Shown here: positions 23,726-35,471 of the stretch, one piece after another
How positions within the stretch are numbered: position 1 is the first letter of the stretch
Layout of the letters: each line of letters opens with the position of its first letter
Assembly (NCBI RefSeq): GCF_000003855.2
Contig: NW_003101666.1
Span: 518,678-582,677 of the forward strand
Origin: Blastomyces gilchristii SLH14081
Lineage: Eukaryota; Ascomycota; Eurotiomycetes; Onygenales; Ajellomycetaceae
Length of the DNA stretch: 64,000 bases
Reading direction: 5' to 3'
Program-made: the position numbers and the translations under genes
Notes under the pieces: model-generated
Told to the model about the DNA's origin: nothing
Databases searched by the model: none
The model's input: the letters and a program-made list of their open reading frames with translations, nothing else

Positions 23726-24933
23726 GGGACGTGGTGATGAGAAAGAGAGCGGTGAAGATTGGCGGGTTTGGTTAATCCGTTGGCTATTAAGGGGAACCTG
23801 ATCATAGATTGATTGGAGTGCGGTGATGTGAAGAGTGGCGGGGAATTGTGTACCACTTTTCAGTTGGCGGGCGCATGTAGACTATTGCTTTGGATTTGTT
23901 CTATCTACGTTCGGAACTTCCTGCTTTTCCTTTCTGGTTATTTTTTTTGTCATGCTAATCTGTATGAATATATCTGTAGGTCTGGTTTAAAAACTTAGAA
24001 GTTGTCTATGAACTATGAAATGGGTGAAAGCGCTTGCGCACTTTGAGTATTTCTTACCACGCTCGCTATATTCTAGGGGAATAATTACAGCTTCACTCAA
24101 GAGTCCAAAAATTCAACTCAAAGATGGTTATTCAATATATTGAATTCTATCTGTCCAATCCTACAAAGAACATAACATGGACCACAGTATCGGCTCCGCA
24201 CAAGTTTCCCACTGTTGCCTGCCCGTTGTTGAGTTTGATTCCTTTCCGTATACTGTTTATTCATGACACTCTAAGCCCACCGCAATTTTGTTGGACAAGC
24301 ATTTCAAAAGTTCGCACGCCATTTACAAGCCACATTGCGGTCGTAATCGCATGGTGCTGCTAGCCGTACAAATTCATATGCGAATGCAGTGTCAGAAAGA
24401 CGGGTAATGCTGGTATGAGAGGGTTTCCACAGCTCAGGTTCCGCAAAATTCGGCTCCGCCCCCGGAAATTACAGATGTCGACTTTCCGAACCTCTGCAAC
24501 TGCTAGAGAGACCATTTATAAAGTTTCTCTCTAATGTCACCGTCAAACCGTCACAAGAAGGTTTGTTTTGTCTCTCGAAGAGCCCGACATCTAGACCTTA
24601 TATAGAGTGCTGATGGCTGCTAGATGATATCACCAGTCACTTGTATTTATGTAGCCGACGGGCTAAGACCCAGATTAACTTCGACGGGACAATCGTGGAT
24701 CTTGCTACAAATTTATGAACGAAGGGCGATATGTTTTTCTTAAGCGTGGTGGGCCATCCAAAGCGCCGAAGCTTGGAATGTAGTGTGTGGCCCATGCAGT
24801 TTTCTGAGGCTCAAGCTCAAATACATCAGCACGGGCAGGAGTTGAGGAAACCCGATTGGTGCTGCTGGTGCAGGTGGTAGTCTTCTGGCAAGTGTGGAGT
24901 GACCGGTTGAAGGTTTGAACGTGTTTCAGAACC
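23726..24933. other. convergent intergenic region
   Basis: This lies between mL50 (plus) and Rtf2 (minus), so it should contain both 3' UTRs. Short frames such as 24124-24363 show no domain. I see nothing else. Confidence 0.5.
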
Positions 24934-26028
24934 TCATCTTTTCGCCCCTGCTGGTATTGAATAGCCTCTGGTCATGAAATCTGTGTCCTTTCCGCGCTCT
25001 CTCGTTGAGTCGGATGTGAAGAGGCTTCGTATGGTTTCGTTGTCGCCCATCATTTTTCGGCGTTTATTGCGTTCCCTCTCTTCCTCTAGTACTCGTGCTG
25101 TTAATCTCGCTGTTGCAGCGTTCTTAATTCCCGAAGGTACTGGTGTGGAGGTCCTGCTATCAGGCCTAATATTAGGTGCAGATGGAGGTTTGGCTGTATT
25201 TGTTGTGCCATCGACGCCAGGACGTGCGTCAAAATCGGTAGCTGTGGCACCCGACTCAGCGCTACTCCCGTTCTTCTTCCGTTTCTTTTTAGAGCCAGGG
25301 GCCTTCTTAAGTGAGTGTGTCAAACCCCGGCTATTTAAATCTTGCACACGAGATATCAACCGCTTCTTTTCAGCGTCTTGTGACGGGAGAATTGGAATGA
25401 TGTTCTCGAGAAGGTAGGGCTCGTTACACTAAAAAATCTCATAGGTTAATGACCGTCTAGGAGAACAGGAAAAAAAAAAAAGAAAAAGGATAACATATAT
25501 ACGAACCTGTAAGCAGTTGTCGGATTTCATTTCTCGGATCGCCTCTTCGGAGAACGCATGGCCGCAGGGAACAATGTATACAGCCTTCACATTTGGACCC
25601 AGCTCTTTACGAGTGATCGGGCAGACCTTGCGCTTTTTACCGTTTGCATCATCGTCGATCTCGAACTTTACCTCAACAATATCGCGGAGTCCCTTGACTC
25701 TTCCTTTCAATATCTCTTCGCAGTCGTCTTTCGAGCTGATATCTTCGGCGTCATCTGCTGGCATGAGGAACTTTAATATAGCGTCCTTGTTATAAAGATT
25801 TCCAGCGGAATCGGATACTATAGGCGCAAGTAGCTGTTTATGCGAGAGAGGACAAGTCGACCAGTAATGCTCTAAGTGTTCGCGTAGGGTTTCTTTAAGC
25901 TCAGCGGCTGTGGGGTTGCGAGCGGCAGACTTGACCAGTTCGCATCGCTTCGGAATACTATATGCGAGTAAGAATATGAAGTCTCTTTCTGGGCGCATGC
26001 AAACTTACCTCCCGCCATCATTACCCAT
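24934..26028 (-). CDS. replication termination factor 2 (Rtf2)
   Basis: This is an Rtf2-family nuclear protein. In fission yeast Rtf2 acts at programmed replication-fork barriers and in splicing. There are three exons: 26028-26009 (20 bp), 25957-25507 and 25428-24934. Introns are 51 and 78 bp. The first exon encodes only MGNDGG plus part of a codon, and splicing gives the hallmark N-terminus MGNDGGSIPKRCELVK. The product is 321 aa. It carries two degenerate RING/U-box-like modules: CPLSHKQLLAPIVSD (from Cys42), then CPITRKELG ... CGHAFSEEAI ... NCLQCNEPY, with Cys119, Cys138, His140, Cys155 and Cys158. The Cys155-Cys158 pair is formed across an intron. The C-terminal half is basic and disordered (KKAPGSKKKRKKNGS), then conserved again near the end (NETIRSLFTS ... 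DFMTRGYSIP). Neighbouring introns hold a short A/T run only. Confidence 0.95.
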
Positions 26029-26322
26029 GATTTCTAGCTTGGTTATGATTCTCCAGTAGCAATGAAATAGTTGGCGGTTGACGTTGGGAAGAGTTCGCGA
26101 TTTCGGCGGCAAATTCAAGACACCGGTTGGGTAGAGGGAGATCGGCTAATAGTTTTTAAGCTCCGAGAACTAATAGTTATTGATTAATAATGTTATTATA
26201 TATGACTAAGCCGCCAAGCATGTATGTGATAGGCCAGAAGTGTGAAGAGCTCCAACTTGGTCTGATATCAACGACAGTGTTGGAACCGTGAGCGGCTTCA
26301 CAGTAGACCCAATGCTGCCATC

Positions 26323-28231
26323 ATGAAACACTCCGGCAATCTCTTCGTTGCTTTGGGCGTAACCATATGTTCTGCCATTGGTGTGGTGGGAAGTGATGCC
26401 TCCGCACGCCCTCGAGGAGTAGGTCCTGAGTGTAAGTGTATACAAGACTGTGCTTGAATTGCCTGCAGCTATATTTCACTTCTCTTCACAAACTATGACA
26501 CTCCACATTACAATTAGTTAGCTAACATTTGATTAACTAAAAACACTAGTTGCCAAATACTACAAGGACACTTCCACATTCGCCTGCATTTCCAACCCCT
26601 CTGTTCAAATCCCCTTCTCCACAGTGAACGATGATTACTGCGACTGTCCTGATGGCAGTGACGAACCGGGCACCTCAGCATGCGCCTATATATCAAATTT
26701 CTCTCCATCTGGCCTTAGAGACGATGGGGCCAATCGTGCCCCAGCTCTCCCCGGTTTCTACTGCATAAATAAAGGCCACAGACCATCATTCATATCATTC
26801 CAGCGAGTCAATGATGGCGTTTGCGACTATGACGTCTGCTGCGACGGTAGCGATGAATGGGCCCGGGTTGGTGGTGTAAAATGCGAAAACAGGTGCAAGG
26901 AGATTGGAAAGGAATGGCGAAAGAATGAAGAAAAGAGACAAAAATCTCTGACTGCTGCAGTGAGGAAGAGGGGAGAGCTTGTTAAAGCTGCAGCTAGATT
27001 ACGAAAGGAGGTAGAAGATCGCATCTCAGATCTTGAGGTGGAAATTAAAGCTTCAGAGATGAAGGTGCAGAACCTCAAAGACGCGCTCGAAGCAGTCCGG
27101 GCCAAGGAAAGGGGTAAAGTGGTGAAGGGGCAAAAGAAGGGCAAAGTTAACGTTCTTGCTGGACTGGCCAAGGAGAGGGTTGAAGAGTTGCGAGGAGCAT
27201 TGGTGGAGGTTCTCCGTGAAAGGGATGAGAATTTGGCGCGAGTTAACCAACTTGAGGCTATCCTATCAAAATTCAAGGAAGAATACAATCCCAACTTTAA
27301 CGATGAAGGAGTAAAGCGTGCTGTCCGCGCCTGGGAGGATTACGCTGCGCGTGACGACAAAGGTAGCCACGGTGACGAAACTCTTAATCGAGACTTGGAT
27401 GAAATATGCAAGCCGGACAGTGAAAATTCAGGTATCAACTGGGATCATTGGGAAAATGAACAAGATGGGGAGTCTGAAATTAGCCTTCGTGAGTTTCTTT
27501 TTATTTTCATCTATTTTTGAAGCATCCTGTTCTATTTAAAGCCACCGGATGATGCTAATACAAGTTCTCCAGTCTACAAAGTCGCCGCCTATTTTCCCGA
27601 TTCATTGGTTAACTACTTGGAAGACAAAGCTCTCCAACTCCGGTCGATTTTGGTATCGAATGGCATCGTTGCCGATACCAGTAGCGACTCAGATGCCACA
27701 GAGCCCAGAGCCGTGACAGAAGCCCGGAATGCGGTTTCCGCTGAAGAATCATCCTTGAATAATATTCGCTCTCAGCTAGACGACCACAAATTAGACCTGG
27801 ACAAGGACTATGGACGGGATTCCGTATTTCGCTCGATGAAAGGCTCATGCATATCTAAAGACTCGGGTGAATATACATATGAACTCTGTTGGCTGGAGAA
27901 AACCAAGCAGATACCCAAAAAAGGTGGATCCTACACGACTATGGGCACGTTTTCTGCGTTTACAACCGTGACTGTCGACGAGCAGAACGCAGCTGGCAAA
28001 GTCGTTCCTCAGGAAAAGATAGCTCTGGAATACACCAATGGACAAACATGCTGGAACGGCCCTGCGCGTTCAACAAAGATTGTTTTGGAGTGTGGAGAGC
28101 AGGATGAGATCTCGAAAGTCACGGAAGACGAAAAATGTGTATACAGTATGTTTGTGACGACCCCAGCGGCCTGTGAAGGACCTTCCAGGAACGGAAATAA
28201 CGTCCGTGATGGTCGCAAAGATGAGCTTTGA
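26323..28231 (+). CDS. glucosidase II beta subunit (PRKCSH / Gtb1)
   Basis: This is the non-catalytic subunit of ER glucosidase II, which trims glucose from N-glycans and holds the alpha subunit in the ER. There are three exons: 26323-26431, 26550-27488 and 27573-28231. The product is 568 aa. A signal peptide covers about residues 1-23 (FVALGVTICSAIGVVG). Two LDL-receptor-A-like modules follow: DDYCDCPDGSDEPGTSAC, then FYCINKG with DGVCDYDVCCDGSDEW. A long charged coiled coil runs from about 130 to 260. An acidic middle comes next, then a C-terminal mannose-6-phosphate-receptor-homology domain with paired cysteines (GSCISKDSGEYTYELCWLEK ... CWNGPARSTKIVLECG ... CVYSMFVTTPAAC). The protein ends exactly in KDEL, the ER-retrieval signal. 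Both splice junctions preserve frame and restore conserved text (GVGPE/FAKYYKD). All expected parts are present, and it looks intact. Confidence 0.97.
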
Positions 28232-30552
28232 AGGATTGAGCGTACAGCAGAATGGTTTGATAGTGCTTGGTTAGTTACACTGGATTGTTACAAACTTGAC
28301 AGGATTCCATTCTTCTCTTTTCTTCCTTTTCTTTGCTTCTCCTTTCTGCTTCTTGCCATGCTGAACACAATTTCAAACATAGAATATATCGTCTTATGAT
28401 TACCCCTTTTCTCCATCATCTGTTTTTGGGTCATTTTATCCTGAATTTTTCCATTCCTCGCCTCAGCTATATTGTACTCCCATTTGGGAATATTCCGCTA
28501 CTTTTGACTTCCTGTGCGTGTTTTGCCTTTCTTCTCGGGCTACCTATGTGTTCAGTTTGATATACTGTACATCACAGTATTGCTATGGAAAAATGTACGA
28601 CTTACAACAACACGCCAGGGGCAAAAACACTACCGATTCCACCATCCCACATGAAAATAAGGGGGGAAAAAAGCATCTTCCCACTCAAAGCCTCTTCCGT
28701 AACTAACTTACTCGAAATGTTCAATCTGATTGAGACCTCATCATGCCAATAGACCTTGTCAGCAGAATTCACCTATATTAGCGAACTTATCGTTTAATAT
28801 GCAGGACCAACGACAAGGATAAAGTGAGAAAACGAAGCGAACAATGTATGGAATCAACTAATCAACCGTCCTGGCGTCTCGCTTTTCAACATTCTGTTTC
28901 TCTTTGCAGAATCCTGCCTCGGACAAGGGTCTGTCTCTCGCCAAGTACCGTATATGCTAATGTCGAAGTTAAAAATTTTTGGTATATTTTTTGTCTCCTA
29001 TTCTGATTTTTCTCTCTATTCTTTTACGTGTTTGAAGCCTTTTTCTTTTTATTTCTTTTGTCCCCTTTTTCACTCACCTTCCTGACGCCCTATCCGCCCA
29101 AATGCGGTCTCCTCAGACCCAAAACATGATCCTTGAACTTTCTACAGCTGTGAAACTGTTGGGGTTTAGCAGAAGGAAAAGAAGTGATTTTTTCCTCGCA
29201 CTTGCGGATTGAAAATGTCATGGTTTTGATACTCCCAAGGAAGGGATAGGTGGCGGGTACTCTCATCCCCATGCATGCCTTGCTCGTATTTACATGCCTT
29301 GTCAGTCTAACGCCCGTTGTGTGGCCCTGATTCTATTCTAAACTCGATCTTTTGCGCTCATGTTACCCCACACTCCCCCCCTCCGGGCCCTACCCCTGCC
29401 CTCCTACCTACTCCAATCCCAACCCAAGCACGTCGCTATATCGACGATTCAAGGCTCAACAATAACACCAATAAAGTAGAGTTACTGGCATTCACTAGAT
29501 AACGTAATAATTTGACTCAGAACGAGGACGAGGGTGCGCATCATATACACCACTATCGTAGCGACGTCGGGGCTAGGGTATATTTTGTTTTCTTTATATT
29601 GCCCCTCCCCCCACGCTCCAACCCACTAGTAGGTCCTAGGCCTTTGGTCTTAAGCAGGGGGAGATTAGTGATAACAGAAATCACCACTGCTTAGATTTGG
29701 AAGTCCCCGGTTATTAGATGGTTAGATTCGACTTTGAGCAAGGTTCGGTGTGGATATTATTGGTTCCTATTCTTTGGTGATGATTGGGGGTAGCTGAAGA
29801 AGAGCAAAAGAGTGGTGCTCATCCCACGAAACTCTCGTGTATGACCCGCTGTATCATGAGCTCTGACAAGATCTACATATCTATTTATCCAGCGCCGGAA
29901 GGGCAGGGAATGTGACGTGGAAAATAACCGAGATGCTCAAAGAAGGTTGCGTGCTTGAGCCGACCTTTCAGCCCTTGTTGTATTCTAATTTAGGCTGATT
30001 TGCGGGGGAAGAAAAGTACCCCGATAATCTATAATGGATGAAGATTAAAGGTTGTTTCAGAGTATGTAACTAATAGTAGTTGAGATCTCATTGTTTTAAT
30101 GAAAGTGTATCTCTGCAACTTCGCTACGTCTCAGTACCAACACAGCCCAGACACCAACATGCCCACTTCTTTGCTCCTCAGAACTTCCCTGGCCCATTTC
30201 GGAAAAGGACTGGGTAAGCTCAAATAACATAAAAAATAACAACAATAACATACGTCGAATTGAAGGAACAAAGGAAAGCAAGAAATGCTAATTTCCGAGA
30301 GCTAGAGGTATTTCTTCCGTAGTTTGAACATATTTTCCTCCTCTAATTCGCGGTCACGAATCCAAGTGGAGTGGACGCAGGTGGAAACGTTTAGGATAGA
30401 GCGCCTTTCCCGTCCTACGGTAGTGGTGGACTGAATGAACGTATCGAGTAGGGAGAGTTCGGATACGTTAAGGTACCTTTTCAGCGGCAGGGAATGGCGG
30501 TGTATAAGGGAAGAGAAAGGCGGAAGAGAGAGGCTAGCTCATCGGGAGCTGC
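28232..30552. other. 2.3-kb intergenic region, no gene seen
   Basis: Apart from the 3' UTR of the glucosidase subunit, I see only short frames (28333-28706, 28824-29006, 29317-29694) with biased CT-rich composition. No domain, tRNA or tandem repeat is visible. It could hold a non-coding RNA, but nothing in the sequence demonstrates it. Confidence 0.5.
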
Positions 30553-30683
30553 TTAGTGCTGTTAAAATGGTCAGATGAGTGTACAAAAGAGTAAACCCTG
30601 TTTTTATATCAACTCACAGAGCAGCTGGTGCAGCTGCAGGAGTTGCAGTCGCCGGCACAGCAGTTGCAGTTGCAGGGAGACAT
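30553..30683 (-). CDS. copper-type metallothionein, 23 aa
   Basis: This is a very short metal-binding protein of the fungal metallothionein type, which chelates Cu(I) or other soft metals in the cytosol. Exon 1 (30683-30618) encodes MSPCNCNCCAGDCNSCSCTS plus Cys-Ser. A 59-bp intron (donor GTGAGT, acceptor AACAG) follows. Exon 2 (30558-30553) adds only His and the stop. Without splicing the frame would end two codons later (VS, then stop), so either way the protein is 23-24 aa. It contains eight cysteines at 4, 6, 8, 9, 13, 16, 18 and 21 in C-x-C, CC and C-x2-C spacing, with no aromatic residues. Neurospora copper metallothionein has a similar size (about 26 aa) and Cys/Gly/Ser makeup. An ATG with eight Cys in 23 codons is very unlikely by chance. 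Confidence 0.85.
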
Positions 30684-31859
30684 TTTTGGATGGGTAGATG
30701 GGTGATGAATTTGTTTTGAAATTCGGTAAGATTTTTGGATTGCCTTTAAATGTATTATTGTCAACGAAGCTAGTCTTGAGAATAGTGAAGGGAAAGATTT
30801 CTAGAGGAAGAGGGGGAAACGAACCGCTTTTTTATATTCCAGGTGCCCTTCCCTTTCCATATGTTTCGCCCACCTGATTGCACGTGCGCGGACCCAACCG
30901 GACGCTAGCGGGGCGGAGAAGAGGTGTGATGATGCAGACTGTGGTAAACAACCCTTCTTCAGGCTGCTTGGGTTATAATTTATAAATCACGATGAGAGAA
31001 AGACTGTTGGGAATGGTAAGTGTGGGGAGAGATTTGCTGGCCCCTGTTCCTTGTCTCACCATTGCCTCACCGTTGCCTGCGCTCATTGGAAATGATATCG
31101 AATTAAAATGCCTCCAAGGGGAGGGAATCAAAAAGCAAAAAGTTGATGTGTGGAGTTTCGGCCTTCCAACTTCCACAATATCACATTTCTATTTCCCGGT
31201 ACCGCTGAGATCATGAGCCGCCCACTTTGAACAGTGCCGAATGCAATTCTAGTGCTTCCACGCCACTAGGTTCCAACTCCCTCTCTGAGAGTCTGTGCAG
31301 CGCCCACACCTTCGTTTAGATCCTAGGGAATCAAAAGGATGAATCAGAAATCAAGATATTTAATTTTACCTGGCAGGCCCCTGTAGGTTAGCGCTCCATG
31401 CTGGATTCTGACGATTCTCCATGCTAGTAGGCATATTTCTAGCATCCCGTGATGGGAAATAGCATCGCAATTCCTATCGCGTGTCAACCAGGCTAAGCGA
31501 GCAAAAAACAGCGCATTTTCCGCAAACAGCCCACGGAGTGGGACTTGTGATCCACGTTTAGGCCTCCATCTCCCAAATGCTTATTGGGCTGCCGGGAGGT
31601 TGAGATTGGCATCGGAATACCATTATCTCATAGCCCAATGAGAGTACACCGAAGAGGAGAACCAGAAGCGTTGGTTGGGATGTCACATCCGTGGCGGGAC
31701 AGGGTCTGCTTTGACAAAACTAGGTGCTTCTCCTTTTATCCGGGCCATTTACGATTGTGTGTGGCATAACCGGGCTGGTAGCTTGGAGAGTGATGTCGTT
31801 TGATGCTGAATGATGTCAGTCCAGCCCGGGCAAGTTTACCAAGAGTGTTCGCATATGCT
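30684..31859. other. intergenic, upstream of metallothionein
   Basis: This contains the metallothionein promoter on the minus strand (an AT-rich TTTTTTATATT stretch near 30829) and short frames at 30973-31216 and 31584-31769 with no support. Confidence 0.5.
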
Positions 31860-31867
31860 TATATAAG
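31860..31867 (+). promoter_or_regulatory. TATA box of a possible small gene
   Basis: TATATAAG is followed by a pyrimidine-rich leader (CAACCCCCCTTCC) and an ATG-free stretch of about 155 bases up to the ATG at 32025. This is a typical fungal core-promoter layout. Confidence 0.45.
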
Positions 31868-32024
31868 CAGACTTCCTCGATCAACCCCCCTTCCTTCGTT
31901 CCAGCAAGCTCCCGTCAAAAACTTGAAACACACTCTCTCTGCACACGACTTATTACAGACCCTCTAGAGAGCTCCACCTGTGTCGTGGCAGCCTGCAGCT
32001 GCGGAATCGAGAAGAAGCTTTGGC

Positions 32025-32162
32025 ATGCACAAGTCCAAAAAGGCGTCCGCCCTGGGAGCCCCTCAAGTCGCCGCTATTGGCCATATTATTCGAGCCGTTT
32101 TGCCTGTTGACGAGGCGTATTTTCTTTTGAGTACTCCCGTTGGGAATTCTCGATATTTCTGA
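32025..32162 (+). CDS. possible 45-aa small protein
   Basis: This is the first ATG after a good TATA box and leader. The 45-codon frame begins MHKSKKASALGAPQVAAIGH, has a short hydrophobic helix (IIRAVLPVDEAYFLL), and has no known motif. Its support is positional only. Later introns could extend it, or the transcript could be non-coding. Confidence 0.3.
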   Translation: MHKSKKASALGAPQVAAIGHIIRAVLPVDEAYFLLSTPVGNSRYF

Positions 32163-32653
32163 TGCTTGTATGGGCAATTCAAGCATTACTAAATCTGTGA
32201 TGGATGATGATTTCATATCTTTTTCGACCAAGGAACTTCCTGCCCCCCTGTTCTTTATCCGCTTAAAACATCAAGCTGTGTAAATACGTGGCACACTTGA
32301 GTCCACTTCTCTCGCTTGCCGTGGTTTCCCGGCCATTGGCAGTTAATGGGGCCGCGAACCACCGCCCTGGCCTTGAAGGATTGTTTTGAAGCCTCCCCAC
32401 AATGACTTGGAGGGAAATTGACTGAAAATATCAACGGATCAGGGAGTAGATTATCATGAAAAGGCCCAAATCTTTGCATTTTACTTGGCCAACAATGTTG
32501 GGTTTGCATGCGAATGTCAAGAACAGTTGACATAAGGGACTTCGAAATCAGCTTGTGTTAATCATTTTATTGAAAGCTAAAGCCGTTTTTACGGATCATG
32601 CTTGGGTTGAAATCCCATCAAACCAACTATCCCCATGTCATCCTGCAGGCCTC

Positions 32654-33065
32654 TCACCAATCCAGCGTCCCTTCAATAACTGTCTCTCCAGCCTCTATCG
32701 CAGCATTTTCGTCCAAACCCACAGACAACTTCTCATAAATCTTCTTCGTGACCTCATTATGCAGCTCCATCATCGCGTCATCGATATGCTCCTTGGGAGT
32801 ACCAACAAGGTGCGTTCGGAAGGTTCCAGCGTCCGCGTCTGTCGTTACAAGAATTGCATTGCTTGCTTGAATGTTTCCGTACATGCCGAGGAACACGAGC
32901 CCGGTTATGATCTCAAACTTCTTCTCTGGGCCATAGAGGAATTTGGCATTTGCTTCATAATTCAAGAGTTAGTAGTCTGTAAAGCAATCGGTGACGCACG
33001 AGGTGGCTTCCAAAGGGTGCGATGAACTCACCAAGAATTTGCGTCCGAAGATATGCAGCACTCAT
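32654..33065 (-). CDS. orphan 110-aa protein at repeat border
   Basis: Two exons, 33065-33032 and 32952-32654, are joined by a 79-bp intron with donor GTGAGT, a CTAAC branch site and an AG 14 bases later. The join restores an Ala codon. The product starts MSAAYLRTQILANAKFLYGP and continues with a helix-rich acidic body (MELHNEVTKKIYEKLSVG), ending GTLDW. I do not recognise the family. It has no signal peptide or membrane span, though GLVFLGMYGN is mildly hydrophobic. A second minus-strand frame, 33276-33028, overlaps the start in another phase. Its peptide also looks protein-like, so the locus may once have been a longer gene. It is the last gene-like feature before the AT-rich block. Confidence 0.5.
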
Positions 33066-33722
33066 GCTGGATGAAGACCCGATTTATCTCGAGGGATATA
33101 GGTATGCGAATCTGGGAAATTGATATTTTGAAGGCGGTTGCTTTAAATTGACGTCCTCCCAGGAAAGGGCTGATTCCACCCTGTTTAAATATCCATGAGA
33201 TCGCTCCAGACTCCAACTCTTCGATTTTTAGAACGTATGGGGTTCGTTTAGTTCCAGCACTATCGGAGAGAGTCAATCCTTCTCAAGCCTTCGGTCAGAG
33301 AGCTCATATCTTACACGGCGAGGCTCTGCTGTTGAGGAATCCACTATCACGAACTTGGGGTTTGAAATGTGCGAAGATTTGGCAGCGGACCTCCGTTGTC
33401 AAATATTCTAGTGCAGAAACCTCGTGTTTCCACGGGCCTTCATCTTGTCACCAATGAACATGACTCCAGAGCTCACCGCTTCCCTTGTTCATCCATATCG
33501 AGAACTGAGGAATCTACAGTTCCGAGGCTGAATGGCTAGACTTGTTTTTATATTTTTAGCACTACAAGCCACCGATCTTCTTCTAGCGGATGAGTCCTTG
33601 AGGAACGGAATCAATGAAGGAGAAAATAAAATGCTAACACTGATATGAGCCCATGCTGGTGCTGGTGTTGCCCCAACAGCAAAGCCAAAGCCACGCCAAC
33701 GGTCACGTGGATTGGAGAATTG
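33066..33722. other. border region with possible relic exons
   Basis: On the minus strand, frames at 33276-33028 and about 33430-33290 read like protein (for example FVIVDSSTAEPRRVRYELSD), but I cannot connect them without crossing stops. This suggests decayed upstream exons of the neighbouring gene. Confidence 0.35.
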
Positions 33723-34487
33723 TGTTGGGGGTCCCGCGGTTGGTCGGCCCTTCTACCAGCAGTGCGCTGGTGGTGACTGAGCTCTTTTGCCCCAGTAGCC
33801 TACAGGTTATGAGACTGTTAAGCGTGAGCCCCACTGTGATCAACATGTATGAGTTCAATCCCAGAATGAACTTAAAAATTCCTAACAAATACTCTGGACA
33901 TTTTAACAGTGTTAAGAGACATCTCAGAAGTGTGCTCTAGAAGTTCTGTGAGCTCTAAAACTGACTGAGTTCACTATTAAAAAGAAGCCATTGTGAGAAG
34001 ATCACTGAAGAGAGTTACTAAGAGAAAGTACTGTACTCTGTAATAGCTGATCTGAGAGAAGATGTTAAGAGTTCTGCAGTTAATCAGCTCTTCTATCAGC
34101 AGTATACTGATGATAACTGAGCTCTTTTACCTCAGTAGTCTACAGATTATGAGACTGTTAAGTGTGAGTCTCACTATGATCAACATGCATGAGTTCAATC
34201 TCAGAATAAACTTAAAAATTTCTAATAAATACTCTGAACATTTTAACAGTGTTAAGAGACATTTTAGAAGTATGTCTTAGAAGTTTCATAAGCTCTAGAA
34301 CTGACTGAGTTCACTATTAAAAGAAGTTATTATAAGAAGTTACTAAAGAGAGTTACTGAGAGAAAGTACTATACTCTGTAATAGCTGATTTAAGAAGAAA
34401 TATTAAGAGTTCTGTGATTAATTAACTCTTCTATCAGCAGTGTACTAATAATAACTAAGCTCTTTTATCTTAGTAGTCTATAAATTA
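33723..34487. repeat. tandem 340-bp LTR-like repeat (2 full + 1 partial copy)
   Basis: Copies start with TGTT at 33723, 34063 and (as TATT) 34401; spacing is 340 and 338. The third copy stops at about 34487, where the copia LTR begins. The start TGTTGGGGGTCCCGCGGTTG is typical of fungal LTRs, so these may be tandem solo LTRs. Differences are transitions, and mutation load rises left to right: TTGGTCGGCCC in copy 1 becomes TTAATCAGCTC in copy 2 and TTAATTAACTC in copy 3. Confidence 0.85.
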
Positions 34488-34702
34488 TTAATGATTACTA
34501 TATCTACTATTTATAATTACTACATCTACTGTTAATAATTACTACATCTACTCTAATCACGTGTTACTTCAATCTATTTAGTGTAACTCACATAGTTAGA
34601 TTATAATATAATAATATTATTCTTTAAGAAATTATAAAACTCTTTATAAGTAATAAATAACTGTAATAATATGCTAAATTAATATCTTTATATATTATTA
34701 TA
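34486..34702 (+). repeat. 5' LTR of copia C1
   Basis: It matches the sequence at 53543-54323 (for example ATAATATTATTCTTTAAG and AATAACTGTAATAATATG). It opens with three copies of a 22-bp unit ending ACTACATCTAC. The right end is set by comparison with the equivalent TTATTACA end at 54323. Confidence 0.65.
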
Positions 34703-35471
34703 AGCATGTCTAAATAATTTATTAATTAATTAAACTTATAATTAGTTTAAGATTTAGAAAGATATCTGACTTAATAAAAAAATACATATTTTCAAGATAA
34801 AGAAATGAGAAAATATCAGAGTAGTAAATACAAGATTATAGATTACTATTAATATTAATAATAAATTAAAAGACAGCTTCTGAAATATTTAAGTCAGATA
34901 AAACTATTACAGAGAAACAGTTTAATAAGTTTAATAAATATAAAGACTTAGTTAAAGATATCAGTGAGATATCAGATAATATAGAGAGCTTAAGTAACTG
35001 AAATAATAATAGCTTAGTAAGTAAGAAGACTTATATAAAACTAGAAATTACAAGACTTCAGTATAAGATTGAGTAAATAAAGATCAGTAGAGATGACTCT
35101 ATAAATAATAAAATAAAAGCAGATCTGATAGAATATCTTTAATAGAAAGAGAAGATATCTATTATAATAAAAGTTTTTAAAGAATTCAGAAGCTAAGTAA
35201 GACTTATTAAAAAATTAATAGTTCTTATTAAATTTATTAACTACTTAATATAAAGAGAGGAAATTCTTTTAACTACAGAACAGTCTAAAACTGATAATAT
35301 TCTTAAAGATAATAATCTTAATAAGAATGTTACTATAAATATACAATATTTCTGCCCTGGTGACTGAATAGTTAATACAGTTATCTGATAGTGCCTTGAT
35401 ATGAGAAATCAAGGCATGTGGGTTTGAAACCCGCAGGGAATACATTAAATTCAGAACTCAAGCATCTCAGA

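Noticed and set aside
24974..25417. 147-aa plus-strand frame opposite Rtf2
   Set aside because: It is a shadow of Rtf2 exon 3.
35355..35440. A functional tRNA-Leu gene
   Set aside because: T arm and anticodon arm fold, but the D-arm side is about 19 bases too long and the acceptor stem pairs only partly. It fits a tRNA-derived SINE head better.
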